IMG/VR virus record: IMGVR_UViG_3300046660_000488 | Coordinates: 1 to 64,000 of that record | Length of the DNA stretch: 64,000 nucleotides | DNA from: a virus | Direction: 5' to 3' (one strand) | Shown: positions 32,084-40,521 of the stretch, piece after piece | Numbering within the stretch: the stretch's first letter is position 1 | Layout: the number at the start of each line of letters is the position of its first letter | Notes under the pieces: generated by a model | Databases searched by the model: none | Told to the model about the DNA's origin: nothing | Seen by the model: the letters and a program-made list of their open reading frames with translations, nothing else | Made by a program: the position numbers and the translations under genes

Positions 32084-32341
32084 TCAGCGAATCTTGCCGA
32101 GGAGTCGGTTGGCGCGGGTCAGGATCGCGGCGACGTCTTCGGCCAGAGCGTCGGTCTCGCCGATGCGCTTGATCTCGCTCAGAACCTGAGCGACTTCGCG
32201 CTCGATGCGCTGGACTTCGACATAGGTGAAGGCCAGCTTTTCCAGTTCGCTCTTGCGAGCCTTGGTCTGGATGCCGCTCAGGATGTCGGCGAAAGTGGCG
32301 GTCTCGGCGGTGGGAACAGCAGCGGCAACGGCGTCGGTCAT
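32084..32341 (-). CDS. Small helical protein with RIGET motif, 85 aa
   Basis: MTDAVAAAVPTAETATF followed by continuous helix. LSEIKRIGETDALAEDV parallels LKAEIRRIGETEGHPPE in the next upstream gene, so the two are paralogues. Probably a small coiled-coil dimer. Function unknown. Confidence 0.7.
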   Translation of the reverse strand: MTDAVAAAVPTAETATFADILSGIQTKARKSELEKLAFTYVEVQRIEREVAQVLSEIKRIGETDALAEDVAAILTRANRLLGKIR

Positions 32342-32428
32342 GAAATGGCTCTTCTGAATTGGTGAGCGAATGAGGCCCTATGGTTAGCAGCCGTTAGGCG
32401 CCCTTGCAAGCATTTCGTTTACGAGATT

Positions 32429-32725
32429 TCAGAGGCGGAACGGCAGGCTTGGCTCAAACGCACGCCATTTCGTCGGGACCATGTCCGGATCGCCAGCCGT
32501 GGCGTTCTGCGCGCGGCGGTAGACGTCCCAGACGATACCTTCAGGCGGATGGCCTTCGGTCTCGCCGATACGCCTGATCTCGGCCTTCAGCGGGTCCAGA
32601 ACGTTGCGGATGAACTCGTCGATGCTGTGGTAGGCGTTGGCGAGGTTTTCGAGGTCGCTGCGGCGGTGCACAAGCGATTGCTCGGCAAGCACCTTCTCAA
32701 AATCGGTCATGACAAAATGGCTCAA
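32429..32725 (-). CDS. Small helical protein with RIGET motif (paralogue), 98 aa
   Basis: MSHFVMTDFEKVLAEQS; the true start may be MTDFEKV. Shares the helix-EIRRIGETEG-block with 32084-32341, then a Trp-containing tail. A TGGTAAACGA element and an A/T-rich stretch lie upstream (about 32740-32765) and could be its promoter. Confidence 0.7.
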   Translation of the reverse strand: MSHFVMTDFEKVLAEQSLVHRRSDLENLANAYHSIDEFIRNVLDPLKAEIRRIGETEGHPPEGIVWDVYRRAQNATAGDPDMVPTKWRAFEPSLPFRL

Positions 32726-32769
32726 AGGAAATATCCCTTATGCCTAACATGTCGTTTACCAAACTGCAA

Positions 32770-34437
32770 TTAATCTGCGCTTTGGCCCTTGAGCCATTCG
32801 TAGAAATCTTGGATCGTCAGACCGTGATGGTGGGGCTGCTTGATCATCGACGGATCGAAAATCATGTAGGTCCACGCGGCCTTGGCGTTGGCCAGCTTGC
32901 GGATTTCAATGGTCTCGGGGAATTTGATGCCGGTGGCGCCCAGCGCTTTCAGGTGATCGACGAACTCCGGCTGGTCCAGCAACCACCACCAGTGAGCTTG
33001 GATCAGGCTGGTCGTTGACGTTCCGTATTCCTCCTGCACGAGACGCAGGCCCAGCTTGCGAACGCTGACCGGCGATCTCGCGTAGTCCAGCACCTTGCTG
33101 GTGTCCACGTAGCAACGGAGCACGTCATAGTTGGCCCCGCTCTCAGCGCGGTTCGAGCCGAAATAGTTGGCCAGTTCCTTGCTGTCGGTCAGGAAGACGC
33201 CTTGGTTCTGAACCGTGCGGATCGACCCGAGGAACCCACCGCGCTGGCCCTTGGTCAGAGCAAAGCCGCTGGCCTTGATCTCGGCCGCCAGATGGCGCGG
33301 TGTGCCGTGGTAGAGGGGCGTGAGACCTTCCAAGGGTTTCTGGGCTTCCTCGCGCTTCTGCATCAGCAGAGCGTTGAGCGCTTGCAGCTTGTCCTTCGGG
33401 GCTCGACGCAGGCTGTCGGTGAACGCCTCGTAGCTGGACATGTCGAGACCAGACATATCGGGAGCATCCTCGGTGACCGGCTCCTTGAACATGTCGCCCA
33501 GTTCGCGACCGGTCAGGCCGGTCCCGTACTTGGTGTTGAACGTCACGTCGTCGCTGTTGAAATAACGACGCAGGCATTGCTCGACATTCACCGTGTCAGG
33601 AACCCCAACAACCGCGACGGTGTCGTCATACGGGCTGAGGCTCGCGTCGATCCGCTGCTCGGTGTCGTAGGGAATATGCAAGGCAATCGCGCCCTGAGCG
33701 TGGATCGCATATCGGGCGACCCAGAGGTAGATGTCCGCACCGACGACGAGACCCCGCAGGTCGCCGGTTTGGCACAGCTTCGTTATGGCTTTGGGGCTGG
33801 GGTTCTTGTAGGCGCGAAATCGCGGGTCAGCGGCCGGAAGCTCAGCTTCCGTGATCGCCTGTCCTTTGAATTCCTTGACCCACTGCATGACGCGCGGCTT
33901 GACCGACGCCATGGAATCTCGCCACTCGCGGTTCCGCCGGAAGAATGCCGGATCATGCGCGTGTGCGCGATCTCCAAGAGCTTTGACATCTTCAGCGTCG
34001 ATGTTCAGATCGACCACCGTGCCGTCTTCGAGCTTCAGAAACTGGTGGTCCCAGCTTCCTTCGATTTGGCCGCCGAACAGTTGCTGCGCGAACAGTGATG
34101 TGAACTTGCAGGAATACGACAGATCGGCCGGTTCCGGCGCGTAGCGTTCCTTCGCGCGCTCTTTCCATTTGGCCATCGCGAACTCGCGAGCCTTGGCGAT
34201 GTTCTCCGGAGTGGGCTCCAGCAGGCCAGCCTCTTCGGTCATCAGCTTGGCGATCCGGGGCTTGAACAGCTTCTGGTCGCCCTTGTCGGTCTTCAGGACA
34301 GGCTGGTTGTTCTTGTCCTTCGTGAAGCCCTTGACCTTGGCCTTGCGGTTCTTGAACTTGCCGACCAATACAGTGTCACCGACCTCAATGTCAGGCAACT
34401 CCAGAGTTTCGGATTCCAAGATTTCTTTCCAGCGCAT
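32770..34437 (-). CDS. Large ADP-ribosyltransferase-like protein with N-terminal prohead-type tag, 555 aa
   Basis: Starts MRWKEILESETLELP, with ILE matching (L/I)-X-E. Residues about 15-60 are a basic KOW-like strand region (VGDTVLVGKFKNRKAKVKGF). A middle domain (about 80-330) is unassigned. Residues about 370-540 hold GLTPLYHGTPRHLAAEIKASGFAL, then GVFLTDSKELANYFGS and DVLRCYVDTSKVLDYA, the ART-fold order (H in YHGT, aromatic-Thr-Asp strand). It has a late-promoter octamer at 34442-34449 with 4 nt to ATG. Candidate virion-packaged effector that modifies host proteins using NAD+. Confidence 0.7.
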   Translation of the reverse strand: MRWKEILESETLELPDIEVGDTVLVGKFKNRKAKVKGFTKDKNNQPVLKTDKGDQKLFKPRIAKLMTEEAGLLEPTPENIAKAREFAMAKWKERAKERYAPEPADLSYSCKFTSLFAQQLFGGQIEGSWDHQFLKLEDGTVVDLNIDAEDVKALGDRAHAHDPAFFRRNREWRDSMASVKPRVMQWVKEFKGQAITEAELPAADPRFRAYKNPSPKAITKLCQTGDLRGLVVGADIYLWVARYAIHAQGAIALHIPYDTEQRIDASLSPYDDTVAVVGVPDTVNVEQCLRRYFNSDDVTFNTKYGTGLTGRELGDMFKEPVTEDAPDMSGLDMSSYEAFTDSLRRAPKDKLQALNALLMQKREEAQKPLEGLTPLYHGTPRHLAAEIKASGFALTKGQRGGFLGSIRTVQNQGVFLTDSKELANYFGSNRAESGANYDVLRCYVDTSKVLDYARSPVSVRKLGLRLVQEEYGTSTTSLIQAHWWWLLDQPEFVDHLKALGATGIKFPETIEIRKLANAKAAWTYMIFDPSMIKQPHHHGLTIQDFYEWLKGQSAD

Positions 34438-34441
34438 GCTT

Positions 34442-34449
34442 TATTTAGT
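34442..34449 (-). promoter_or_regulatory. Late-promoter-like motif (leaderless type)
   Basis: ACTAAATA on the minus strand followed by AAGC and the ATG at 34437. Confidence 0.5.
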
Positions 34450-34507
34450 GCATGTAATTGATGCTGGGTTGTAGTATTCATCTACAACTCTTAGGCATAT
34501 TCGCTAC

Positions 34508-35209
34508 ATGACTGCTCCCCCGATTCCGATCCATCAACGCATTGTAACTGCCGCGTCTCGTAAGGTCGATGCCGTTACACACCAGATGCTTGGTCGCAAG
34601 AACATTCGCACGATGAATGTTTCGGTTGAACAAGGTTTGGAAAACGACTACGAGCTTTCAACCGAAATCGTCTCCGTGGTCAGCGACCAGATCGCCGTGG
34701 AATGCGCGACCGAAGCGCTGGCCAAGGCCAGAGCCCTGACCCACCGGGATGCCTTCAAGATCGCGTGGGTCGATGATCTATCAATCGGCGATTGGGCTGT
34801 GGAACGCCGGGCTGAAAATGCTCGTTTCATCGCGGCTCTGTTGAAGCACACCACGCGCGAACATCACGACCAATCGGATCGCGTGGTGTTCATGTCGCCC
34901 ACCGTCTACAGCATTCTGGCCGCGTTCAAGGTGATCAGCATCCTAGACGGCGACGAGGCAAAGACCTTGGACGACGACGCCTTCCTGCAATCGCGTGGAA
35001 CGTTCAATGGCGCCAAGGTGCTGGTAGAGACCGGCGCTGGGCCATACGACGCTGTGGTCGTGGCCAAGGAGGGATGGCTGACCTATGCGGGTGAGGGCCT
35101 GAGCGCCAGTCCGGCCGGGTCAATCGTTCTGGATCGAATTGTTGAGGTCGATCCGTCGAAGGTGGTCATTCTGCTGACCAATTCCGATTTCCATTCTGCC
35201 GAAGGCTGA
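34508..35209 (+). CDS. Hypothetical protein, 233 aa
   Basis: MTAPPIPIHQRIVTAASRKVDAVTHQ; alpha/beta composition, with VVFMSPTVYSILAAFKV and GTFNGAKVLVETGAGPYDAVVVAKEGWLTYAGEG. The layout (a probe-like segment then an E-type loop) is vaguely like capsid or decoration proteins, but I cannot assign it. It is the only rightward gene between two leftward effector-like blocks. Confidence 0.65.
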   Translation: MTAPPIPIHQRIVTAASRKVDAVTHQMLGRKNIRTMNVSVEQGLENDYELSTEIVSVVSDQIAVECATEALAKARALTHRDAFKIAWVDDLSIGDWAVERRAENARFIAALLKHTTREHHDQSDRVVFMSPTVYSILAAFKVISILDGDEAKTLDDDAFLQSRGTFNGAKVLVETGAGPYDAVVVAKEGWLTYAGEGLSASPAGSIVLDRIVEVDPSKVVILLTNSDFHSAEG

Positions 35210-35211
35210 CG

Positions 35212-35886
35212 TCAGGATGACGCGCCAGCATCCTCACCGATGTTGGCGCTGTCATCGTCGTACGTGCCAGCGTTGAAGATCGACTTGACTTGGTTCGGGT
35301 TGAACACGCCGAACGTCAGGTGACCGTCTTCGATCATCTGCACGCCATCGAAGCCGAACACGTCGAAGATGCTCCGGATGATCGCCGCGCCTTGAGCGCC
35401 GAACATCGACGTCGAGTGCAGCCAGAAATCGAAGCGGTCGTAATGCGGGCCGCTCTCTTCCATCCGAGCGTAGTATCGAACCTGATCAATCAGGGCGCTC
35501 AGCTTCTTCGACACGTCGTCGTTGATCGCAAAACCGTTCTCCATGGCCTGCTCGGTCATGGCGTAGAAGAATTCGCCAACCGTCACTGTCTTGGATAGGC
35601 CCAAATCTGCATTGAACGGGTTCTCGATCCGCATGTAGAGCGGGATGACGTTCGCGTGGCCTTGGCCATAGTCGTCGCGCATCTGCGCGTAGTCGTTGGC
35701 CAGTTCGTTGTTGACGCTGGCCCAAACCATGCCCTTGAACGAGTCGAAGGTCTGCCCCGTTCCGTGGAACAGGACGAGAGGATTGCCGCTGCTGTCTACA
35801 GCCTTGCTGTTGCGGAACCAACGCTTGAACGCATCCGAGAACGTGCGTTCATGGTGGCGTTCGACGATCTCGATGAACTCGCGCAT
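35212..35886 (-). CDS. ART-PolyVal-type ADP-ribosyltransferase-like protein with N-terminal tag, 224 aa
   Basis: MREFIEIVERHHERTFSDAFKRWF starts with the shared tag (IVE site). KAVDSSGNPLVLFHGTGQTFDSFKG matches the polyvalent-protein ART family (G.PL..yHGT...F..F), followed by ANDYA, VIPLYMRIENPFNADLG. The gene is 1 nt downstream of 35888-36850 and has no late box of its own, so it is co-transcribed. It probably mono-ADP-ribosylates a host target. A close relative is encoded at 44585. Confidence 0.8.
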   Translation of the reverse strand: MREFIEIVERHHERTFSDAFKRWFRNSKAVDSSGNPLVLFHGTGQTFDSFKGMVWASVNNELANDYAQMRDDYGQGHANVIPLYMRIENPFNADLGLSKTVTVGEFFYAMTEQAMENGFAINDDVSKKLSALIDQVRYYARMEESGPHYDRFDFWLHSTSMFGAQGAAIIRSIFDVFGFDGVQMIEDGHLTFGVFNPNQVKSIFNAGTYDDDSANIGEDAGASS

Positions 35887-35887
35887 C

Positions 35888-36850
35888 TTATTGCCCCGTG
35901 CCAGCGTTGCGGCGCCGGGCGCGGCCGTTGTCCAGTTGGTTGGCGGTCTTGCCAGCTTCGACGAACTTGACCTTGAAGGGGCTGGCCTTGAATTTCGCGA
36001 TCAGAGCCTGATACTCGGCCAAGGCCTTGTCGTCGTAGTCGTTCCACCACAGTTTGTCGCGATCCGCCGGTTCGGGGTCAGCGTACTTGGCCGGGATCGC
36101 CACGACGATCTGGGTGGACGGCGGGACTTTCAGGGTCTCGTTGGGGACCAGCCATTCGGCTTCGTCCGCATAGACGTTGGCTTGACGAACGACGGCGCCA
36201 GACACCGCCGGATACCACTTCGAGCGGTTCTGCGGCGAGAAAAAACGGACGTACTCAGTGCCGTAGTAACCGGCGGCCTTGGCCGCCTGATAGTAGAGGT
36301 TGGCGTAATCGGCGATGGACGACAGGCGAAGGCCGTTGGCTTCATAGTCACCGAAGCTGGCATCATCGACGGCCGGATACTTCGTGCTCGGAGCGACGCC
36401 CTTGCGGAGCAAGTCGGCGATGTAGGAGGCGTTGTTGGTCACGGTTCCGCCGTCACCCTGAATCTTCAGTTTCGGGAAGCACCCATAGATCAGATTGTCG
36501 CCCTGCGAGCGCGCGACGTCCTTGATGCTGAGGATGCGGCCGATGATCGCCGAGTTATTGGCGACCAGCTTTTCAGGATCGTTGTAGCCGACGCGCGTCA
36601 CGCGGTTCATCCGGACAACGTCCTGAGCGGGCATGACGAAGAAGACGTTGCGGCCGACGTTAGGGCTGAAGTTGGCCCAGATCGTCTTGGACGAACTGAT
36701 GCCCTTCACGCCGTGCAGGATGCCGGTCTGGAAGAAATCGTCGTTCAGGTGCTCTGGGCGTGCGGCCAGATAGAATTTGTCGCCGCGCAAGCCGACATCG
36801 GCGAAGCTACGTTCGAGCAGGGGCTTGGGGAGGATTTCACGAAAACGCAT
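35888..36850 (-). CDS. Tagged putative effector, possibly ART-related, 320 aa
   Basis: MRFREILPKPLLERSFADVGL carries the tag (LLE site). FQTGILHGVKGISSSKTIWANFSPNVGRNVFFVMPAQDVVRMN resembles the first ART strands, with His in LHGVKG, but no YHGT is present. The middle and C-terminal parts (VRFFSPQNRSKWYPAVSG, SPFKVKFVEAGKTANQ) are unassigned. It leads an operon with the ART at 35212 and has the late octamer at 36856-36863. Confidence 0.6.
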   Translation of the reverse strand: MRFREILPKPLLERSFADVGLRGDKFYLAARPEHLNDDFFQTGILHGVKGISSSKTIWANFSPNVGRNVFFVMPAQDVVRMNRVTRVGYNDPEKLVANNSAIIGRILSIKDVARSQGDNLIYGCFPKLKIQGDGGTVTNNASYIADLLRKGVAPSTKYPAVDDASFGDYEANGLRLSSIADYANLYYQAAKAAGYYGTEYVRFFSPQNRSKWYPAVSGAVVRQANVYADEAEWLVPNETLKVPPSTQIVVAIPAKYADPEPADRDKLWWNDYDDKALAEYQALIAKFKASPFKVKFVEAGKTANQLDNGRARRRNAGTGQ

Positions 36851-36855
36851 GCCCG

Positions 36856-36863
36856 TATTTAGG
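36856..36863 (-). promoter_or_regulatory. Late-promoter-like motif (leaderless type)
   Basis: CCTAAATA on the minus strand, then CGGGC and the ATG at 36850. The box lies at the 3' end of the upstream gene. Confidence 0.55.
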
Positions 36864-37074
36864 GTCGCCAGAGGTGCTTTCGTTTCCGGGTTTTGACCAC
36901 GACCTTGCCATCATCGTCCACGTACATTCCGACGTAAACCTCTTCCTCACCAGCCTCGCGTTTCTCGCGGACCATCTGCTCGCCGTTGACGATCAGGTCG
37001 CACAGGACGCGGATAGTCGCGGCCGTCAGGATGGCGAGGATCGTGACGCCGACGAATTGAACGAGCGGGATCAT
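36859..37074 (-). CDS. Small membrane protein, 71 aa
   Basis: MIPLVQFVGVTILAILTAATIRVLC is one N-terminal transmembrane helix, then a charged cytoplasmic tail ending KTRKRKHLWRP. The ATG at 37074 overlaps the preceding stop (ATGA). Function unknown. Confidence 0.65.
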   Translation of the reverse strand: MIPLVQFVGVTILAILTAATIRVLCDLIVNGEQMVREKREAGEEEVYVGMYVDDDGKVVVKTRKRKHLWRP

Positions 37075-37406
37075 TCGGCGACCAAGCCTTCGAAATTCTC
37101 CATGTTCAACTCGTCGGCGCCGTAGATGCCGATTGCCCGGCGAACGAACGAATTCCACTGCGTCAGGTGCGGGCGGCCCATGTAGCAGCAGCGGATGACG
37201 CAGATCAGGGCGTCCATGTTAAGGTCCGCCGGATTCGTGCGCTCATAGAAATCGTCGATGACGCTGAACTGGCCGTCCACCATCAAGTCCTGAAGCGCAT
37301 TGAAGATAATGCACACCTGACCCGTGGTTAGCTCGTCCAGTTCAGCAGGAAGCAAGGCCTCCCAGTCAGTCGTATTCGTATTCAGGTCGGGCACGATCAT
37401 CACCAT
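37071..37406 (-). CDS. Hypothetical protein, about 111 aa
   Basis: Probable start MVMIVPDLNTNTTDW (37406) or the Met at 37400. The first about 35 bases overlap the upstream gene. Acidic helical protein with a CVIRCCYMG segment. No family recognised. Confidence 0.55.
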   Translation of the reverse strand: MVMIVPDLNTNTTDWEALLPAELDELTTGQVCIIFNALQDLMVDGQFSVIDDFYERTNPADLNMDALICVIRCCYMGRPHLTQWNSFVRRAIGIYGADELNMENFEGLVAE

Positions 37407-38214
37407 AGCCGGGGCGGTCCACGGGTTGCCCGTAGAAATTCCCCTGCTGGTAATTTGCCACACGAGTGCCCAACAAGTCCAAATCAAAGATGGCCTTCCA
37501 CATTTCCATCTGGCCGATGTAGCCTTTCTTGCCGCTCTGGGCCTGCGCGACGACCTTCTCGAAGTCCTCCTGTGACGGCATCCACCGGAATTCGATGAAA
37601 TGCGTCTTGTCGTCTTCGGCGTTGTAGCCGGGGATCGTCAGGATGGCTTCCTTGACCGTCTCCGCCGGTTCATCGGCCATTTCATCGCTCCACGAGTGCT
37701 TGCGCTTGCACACGAACACGTCCTCTCGCGCCAGCAGGATTTCCGCCAGCTTCTTGAGGTCGTACCGACCATTGTGCATGGCCGCGTCGATGTAGTCGGC
37801 CCGCTGGCCCATGGGCAGAAGACGGCCCTGATAGTCGCGGTACAGGCCTTCGTCGCCGCCGTAGACAAGGTCTTCCAGCGTCGCTTCGCCGTCCTCGAAT
37901 TGCTCGAAGACGCCCTTGGGCGACTTCGTCTCGGCCGAAGGCCGGTGGAAACGACCGAACCGGCGGATGTGCTCGCGGCGTTCGGCGTTCAGGACGGCGA
38001 TATGCTTGGCGAATTCACCCTTGCCGAGCTTGAGCTTGGCCATGACGGAGTCGGTGCAGAACCCTTGGGTCAGCGAGTTGCTGATCACCGTTCCGCTTTC
38101 CTTGACCGTGCGGATCGTCCGCCGGGCCACGTTGAGGTTTGGCGCCAGAACGATGTGTTCGAACTTGCGCTCGTAGCGCACGGTCTCGACCTTCTCGAAC
38201 GTCACTACTTCCAC
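37366..38214 (-). CDS. Hypothetical protein, 282 aa
   Basis: MEVVTFEKVETVRYERKFEHI; soluble and mixed. A central KLKLGKGEFAKHIAVLNAERREHIRRFGRFHRP is basic, and the C terminus is Tyr/Gly/Pro-rich (NFYGQPVDRPGYGDDRARPEYEYD). It is driven by a clear sigma70-like promoter at 38245-38273. Function unknown. Confidence 0.7.
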   Translation of the reverse strand: MEVVTFEKVETVRYERKFEHIVLAPNLNVARRTIRTVKESGTVISNSLTQGFCTDSVMAKLKLGKGEFAKHIAVLNAERREHIRRFGRFHRPSAETKSPKGVFEQFEDGEATLEDLVYGGDEGLYRDYQGRLLPMGQRADYIDAAMHNGRYDLKKLAEILLAREDVFVCKRKHSWSDEMADEPAETVKEAILTIPGYNAEDDKTHFIEFRWMPSQEDFEKVVAQAQSGKKGYIGQMEMWKAIFDLDLLGTRVANYQQGNFYGQPVDRPGYGDDRARPEYEYD

Positions 38215-38244
38215 AACGGTCTCCTTCTAAGTTTTCAGACGAGT

Positions 38245-38273
38245 TCTATACTACAGGAGCAACCACAGGTCAA
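38245..38273 (-). promoter_or_regulatory. Sigma70-like promoter
   Basis: Minus strand: TTGACC (38268-38273), 17-bp spacer ending TGTAG, TATAGA (38245-38250), then an AGAAGGAG ribosome site and ATG 38214. Confidence 0.75.
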
Positions 38274-38309
38274 TGGGCTAAAAGCCATTATTTGCAACGG
38301 GGTTGAACC

Positions 38310-38317
38310 CATAAATA
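38310..38317 (+). promoter_or_regulatory. Late-promoter-like motif before the tail protein
   Basis: CATAAATA, 29 nt before the ATG at 38347, leaving a short leader with an AGAGGA ribosome site. This is the classical arrangement of a late structural gene. Confidence 0.65.
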
Positions 38318-38346
38318 GAGGTCAACTTCATCCAGAGGACGACTTC

Positions 38347-40176
38347 ATGGGCATGGTCTATCGCGGCGGTTTCCGCACCATTACGGGTCTCACGCACCCC
38401 TCGCCGGTTCCGGGCGTGACTTCGCGTTTCATCCCCAACGGCATCGGCTTCCGTCCGGGTGGCGGCCAAGTGATGGCCACGTGCAGCAACATGACCGCAG
38501 TCGGTTACATTGCCAACGGCCCGAAGGTCAACGGCACGGTCAACAACTTCGACGGCAAGGTTGACATCTATCAGACCGACGTTGATGGCGCCATCGTCAG
38601 CAAGATCGTCGAGATCACCCCGGACCCGAACACCTTCTATGCCAAGGCTGTTCCGCAGGGCATCTGGTTCTCGCCTGACTCCAACTACATCGCCATCAAA
38701 TGGTCGATCACCGGCAACACAGCAGCAACCGGCATCTATGTCTACAGCCGTAGCAACGCCGACTTCACGCTGTCGCAGTTCATCCAGTATGGCAACTCGC
38801 TCATCTGGCATTCCAACAGCATCAACTTCCTCGTCACGCGCACGACCGGCCAAGGCTATCCGCAGATCGGCCGCGCTGATCTTGGCGCTCCGCTGACCAC
38901 GCTGGCCAATGCTTCGCCGACGCTGAACCTTGGCATCCAAGGCTTCCAGTGGGCATGGTGTGGTGATGACCTGCTCGGCGTCTATGCCGACTCGGTTGAC
39001 GCCAGCAAGAACAAGCTGGTGACCTATCGCAAGGGCGCGGCCAATGCCGTCAGCGCAACCCGCCTGTCGTATGGCGCTTTGGTTCTGGGCGGCGCGGGCA
39101 ACACACGCATTCTGGGCCTAAACGAAACCAACCGCGTCGTGCTGTACGGACCGAACGCGGCCATCAACTTGATCAATGACTACAACTACGCCAACGGCGT
39201 GCTGACCGCGCGTCCGGGTCCTTCGGTCAAGAGCGCGACGACCTACGGCGCCATCAGCTACTCGAAGACCAAGAAGCGCATCATCATGGACAACGGGACC
39301 GAAACCCGCATCTTCCAAGATGTGGGCGGCGTGTTCACCTCAGTGTCCAGCAGCAAGATCGCGGTCGATTACGGCGCGGTCGTAGACATCAAGCAGAACG
39401 AAACGTCTGGTGCTGTCATGGTGCTTGGTACGGATGAAATCACGACCTACCAAATCCCCAGCGTCGGTTTCTCGCCGGTCAACAACACCAAGCGCACCGG
39501 CGCCAACCAGTTGATGTACTCGTGGGATTTCCAGACCAACATCAACCCGACCGTCGAGACCAGCTTCGGCTCAGCACCGACCATGGTGGTCAAGGGTTCG
39601 CCGACCATCGCTCCGGCGCCGGGCAACGCGGGCAAGAACGCGCTCTATCTGGGCACGGCTGGCGTGGACATGATCGCCCTGCCGCGTCAACGCGATCTGG
39701 AGTTCATGTACAAGGCCTACACGCTGGAATTCTGGGTCTACCAGATCGCCAAGACGGCTCCGGGCATGATCATCGGCGACTCGGCCAACCGTGGCCTGCA
39801 ATTCACCAGCAGCAGCAGCACGTCTTCGACTGTTCAGGTCTCCACGCTCGGCCAGACTTCCACGTCGGCCGGTTGGTCCAGCAATGGCATCACGGTCAAC
39901 AAGTGGCACTTCGTGTCCATCGTCATGAACGGCACGACGCTGACGACTTACCTCAATGGCTATCAGGGATCGGGCACGACGGTGTCGATGCTTCCGTTCA
40001 ACGGCACATCCTACTATCCGTCTGATCTTGACTGGGCTTATTTCTGCCTTGGCGGCAAGGTCAACGCTGACGGCTCGGTGGCCGGTAGCGGCTTCAAGGG
40101 CTATCTGCGCGGCGTGAAGCTCTACAACTACGCCAAGTCCTACACCGGCATCCCGTTCGCTCTGCCGACGTTCTAA
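38347..40176 (+). CDS. Tail-fibre/adhesin with beta-propeller-like and LamG-like domains, 609 aa
   Basis: Residues 1 to about 390 consist of repeated strands of propeller character (QGIWFSPDSNYIAIKWS, ATTYGAISYSKTKKRIIMDNGT). Residues about 390-609 form a concanavalin/LamG-like domain: YSWDFQTNINPTVETS, LEFWVYQIAKTAPGMIIG, VNKWHFVSIVMNGTTLTTYLNGY and GFKGYLRGVKLYNYAKS match the sugar-binding jelly-roll order. Such domains bind host surface glycans. It ends in a stem-loop. Its late promoter and composition (Thr, Asn, Gly, Tyr) mark it as a virion protein. Exact location on the tail is unknown. Confidence 0.8.
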   Translation: MGMVYRGGFRTITGLTHPSPVPGVTSRFIPNGIGFRPGGGQVMATCSNMTAVGYIANGPKVNGTVNNFDGKVDIYQTDVDGAIVSKIVEITPDPNTFYAKAVPQGIWFSPDSNYIAIKWSITGNTAATGIYVYSRSNADFTLSQFIQYGNSLIWHSNSINFLVTRTTGQGYPQIGRADLGAPLTTLANASPTLNLGIQGFQWAWCGDDLLGVYADSVDASKNKLVTYRKGAANAVSATRLSYGALVLGGAGNTRILGLNETNRVVLYGPNAAINLINDYNYANGVLTARPGPSVKSATTYGAISYSKTKKRIIMDNGTETRIFQDVGGVFTSVSSSKIAVDYGAVVDIKQNETSGAVMVLGTDEITTYQIPSVGFSPVNNTKRTGANQLMYSWDFQTNINPTVETSFGSAPTMVVKGSPTIAPAPGNAGKNALYLGTAGVDMIALPRQRDLEFMYKAYTLEFWVYQIAKTAPGMIIGDSANRGLQFTSSSSTSSTVQVSTLGQTSTSAGWSSNGITVNKWHFVSIVMNGTTLTTYLNGYQGSGTTVSMLPFNGTSYYPSDLDWAYFCLGGKVNADGSVAGSGFKGYLRGVKLYNYAKSYTGIPFALPTF

Positions 40177-40182
40177 ACAAGC

Positions 40183-40216
40183 AAAGGCCCGCTGGTAATT
40201 ACTCCAGCGGGCCGTT
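40183..40216 (+). terminator. Terminator after the tail protein
   Basis: GGCCCGCTGG pairs with CCAGCGGGCC around TAATTACT, followed by GTTTGCC. Good stem, weak T run. Confidence 0.6.
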
Positions 40217-40244
40217 TGCCGTCTCACTCTGCTATATTGCCGGT

Positions 40245-40390
40245 TCCGTCTCTCGGATGCTCCGGCCGGAGCATTCCGAGGTTCTTCACCACTATGCGCT
40301 GGAGGGAGTCGAACCCTTCAGCTTCCAGACTTGCACTGCGCTTCAAGCAGAACCCTACTACCGTTCAGGTGGGTGACCTCGTAGACAAGC
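40245..40390 (-). ncRNA. Candidate small structured RNA with a tRNA T-arm mimic
   Basis: No ORF. On the minus strand a promoter (TTGCAC 40417-40422, 16 bp, CTATAT 40395-40400) would start an RNA at about 40388. It contains a D-arm-like GGTAGTAGG, a CTGC-TTGAAGC-GCAG hairpin resembling an anticodon arm, and AGGG-TTCGACT-CCCT resembling a T arm. It ends at a very strong stem with GGCC loop (40252-40280). The 5' and 3' acceptor strands do not pair, so it is not a normal tRNA. Confidence 0.4.
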
Positions 40391-40460
40391 CTCCATATAG
40401 CACCACGACATCGTGGGTGCAACCCCTCTCGTAAACGAAAACAATACTTCAAAACTGTGC

Positions 40461-40489
40461 TTGACGTTCCAAGCACAGTGTAGTAGAAG
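40461..40489 (+). promoter_or_regulatory. Sigma70-like promoter
   Basis: TTGACG (40461-40466), 17-bp spacer ending TGTAG, TAGAAG (40484-40489), before the gene cluster beginning at 40522. Confidence 0.6.
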
Positions 40490-40521
40490 CTTGTTCAACG
40501 TCATCAACACGGAGGCCTCTC

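Noticed and set aside
40290-40400. A normal tRNA on the minus strand
   Set aside because: A T arm and anticodon-like arm exist, but the 5' and 3' acceptor strands do not pair and no CCA is present.
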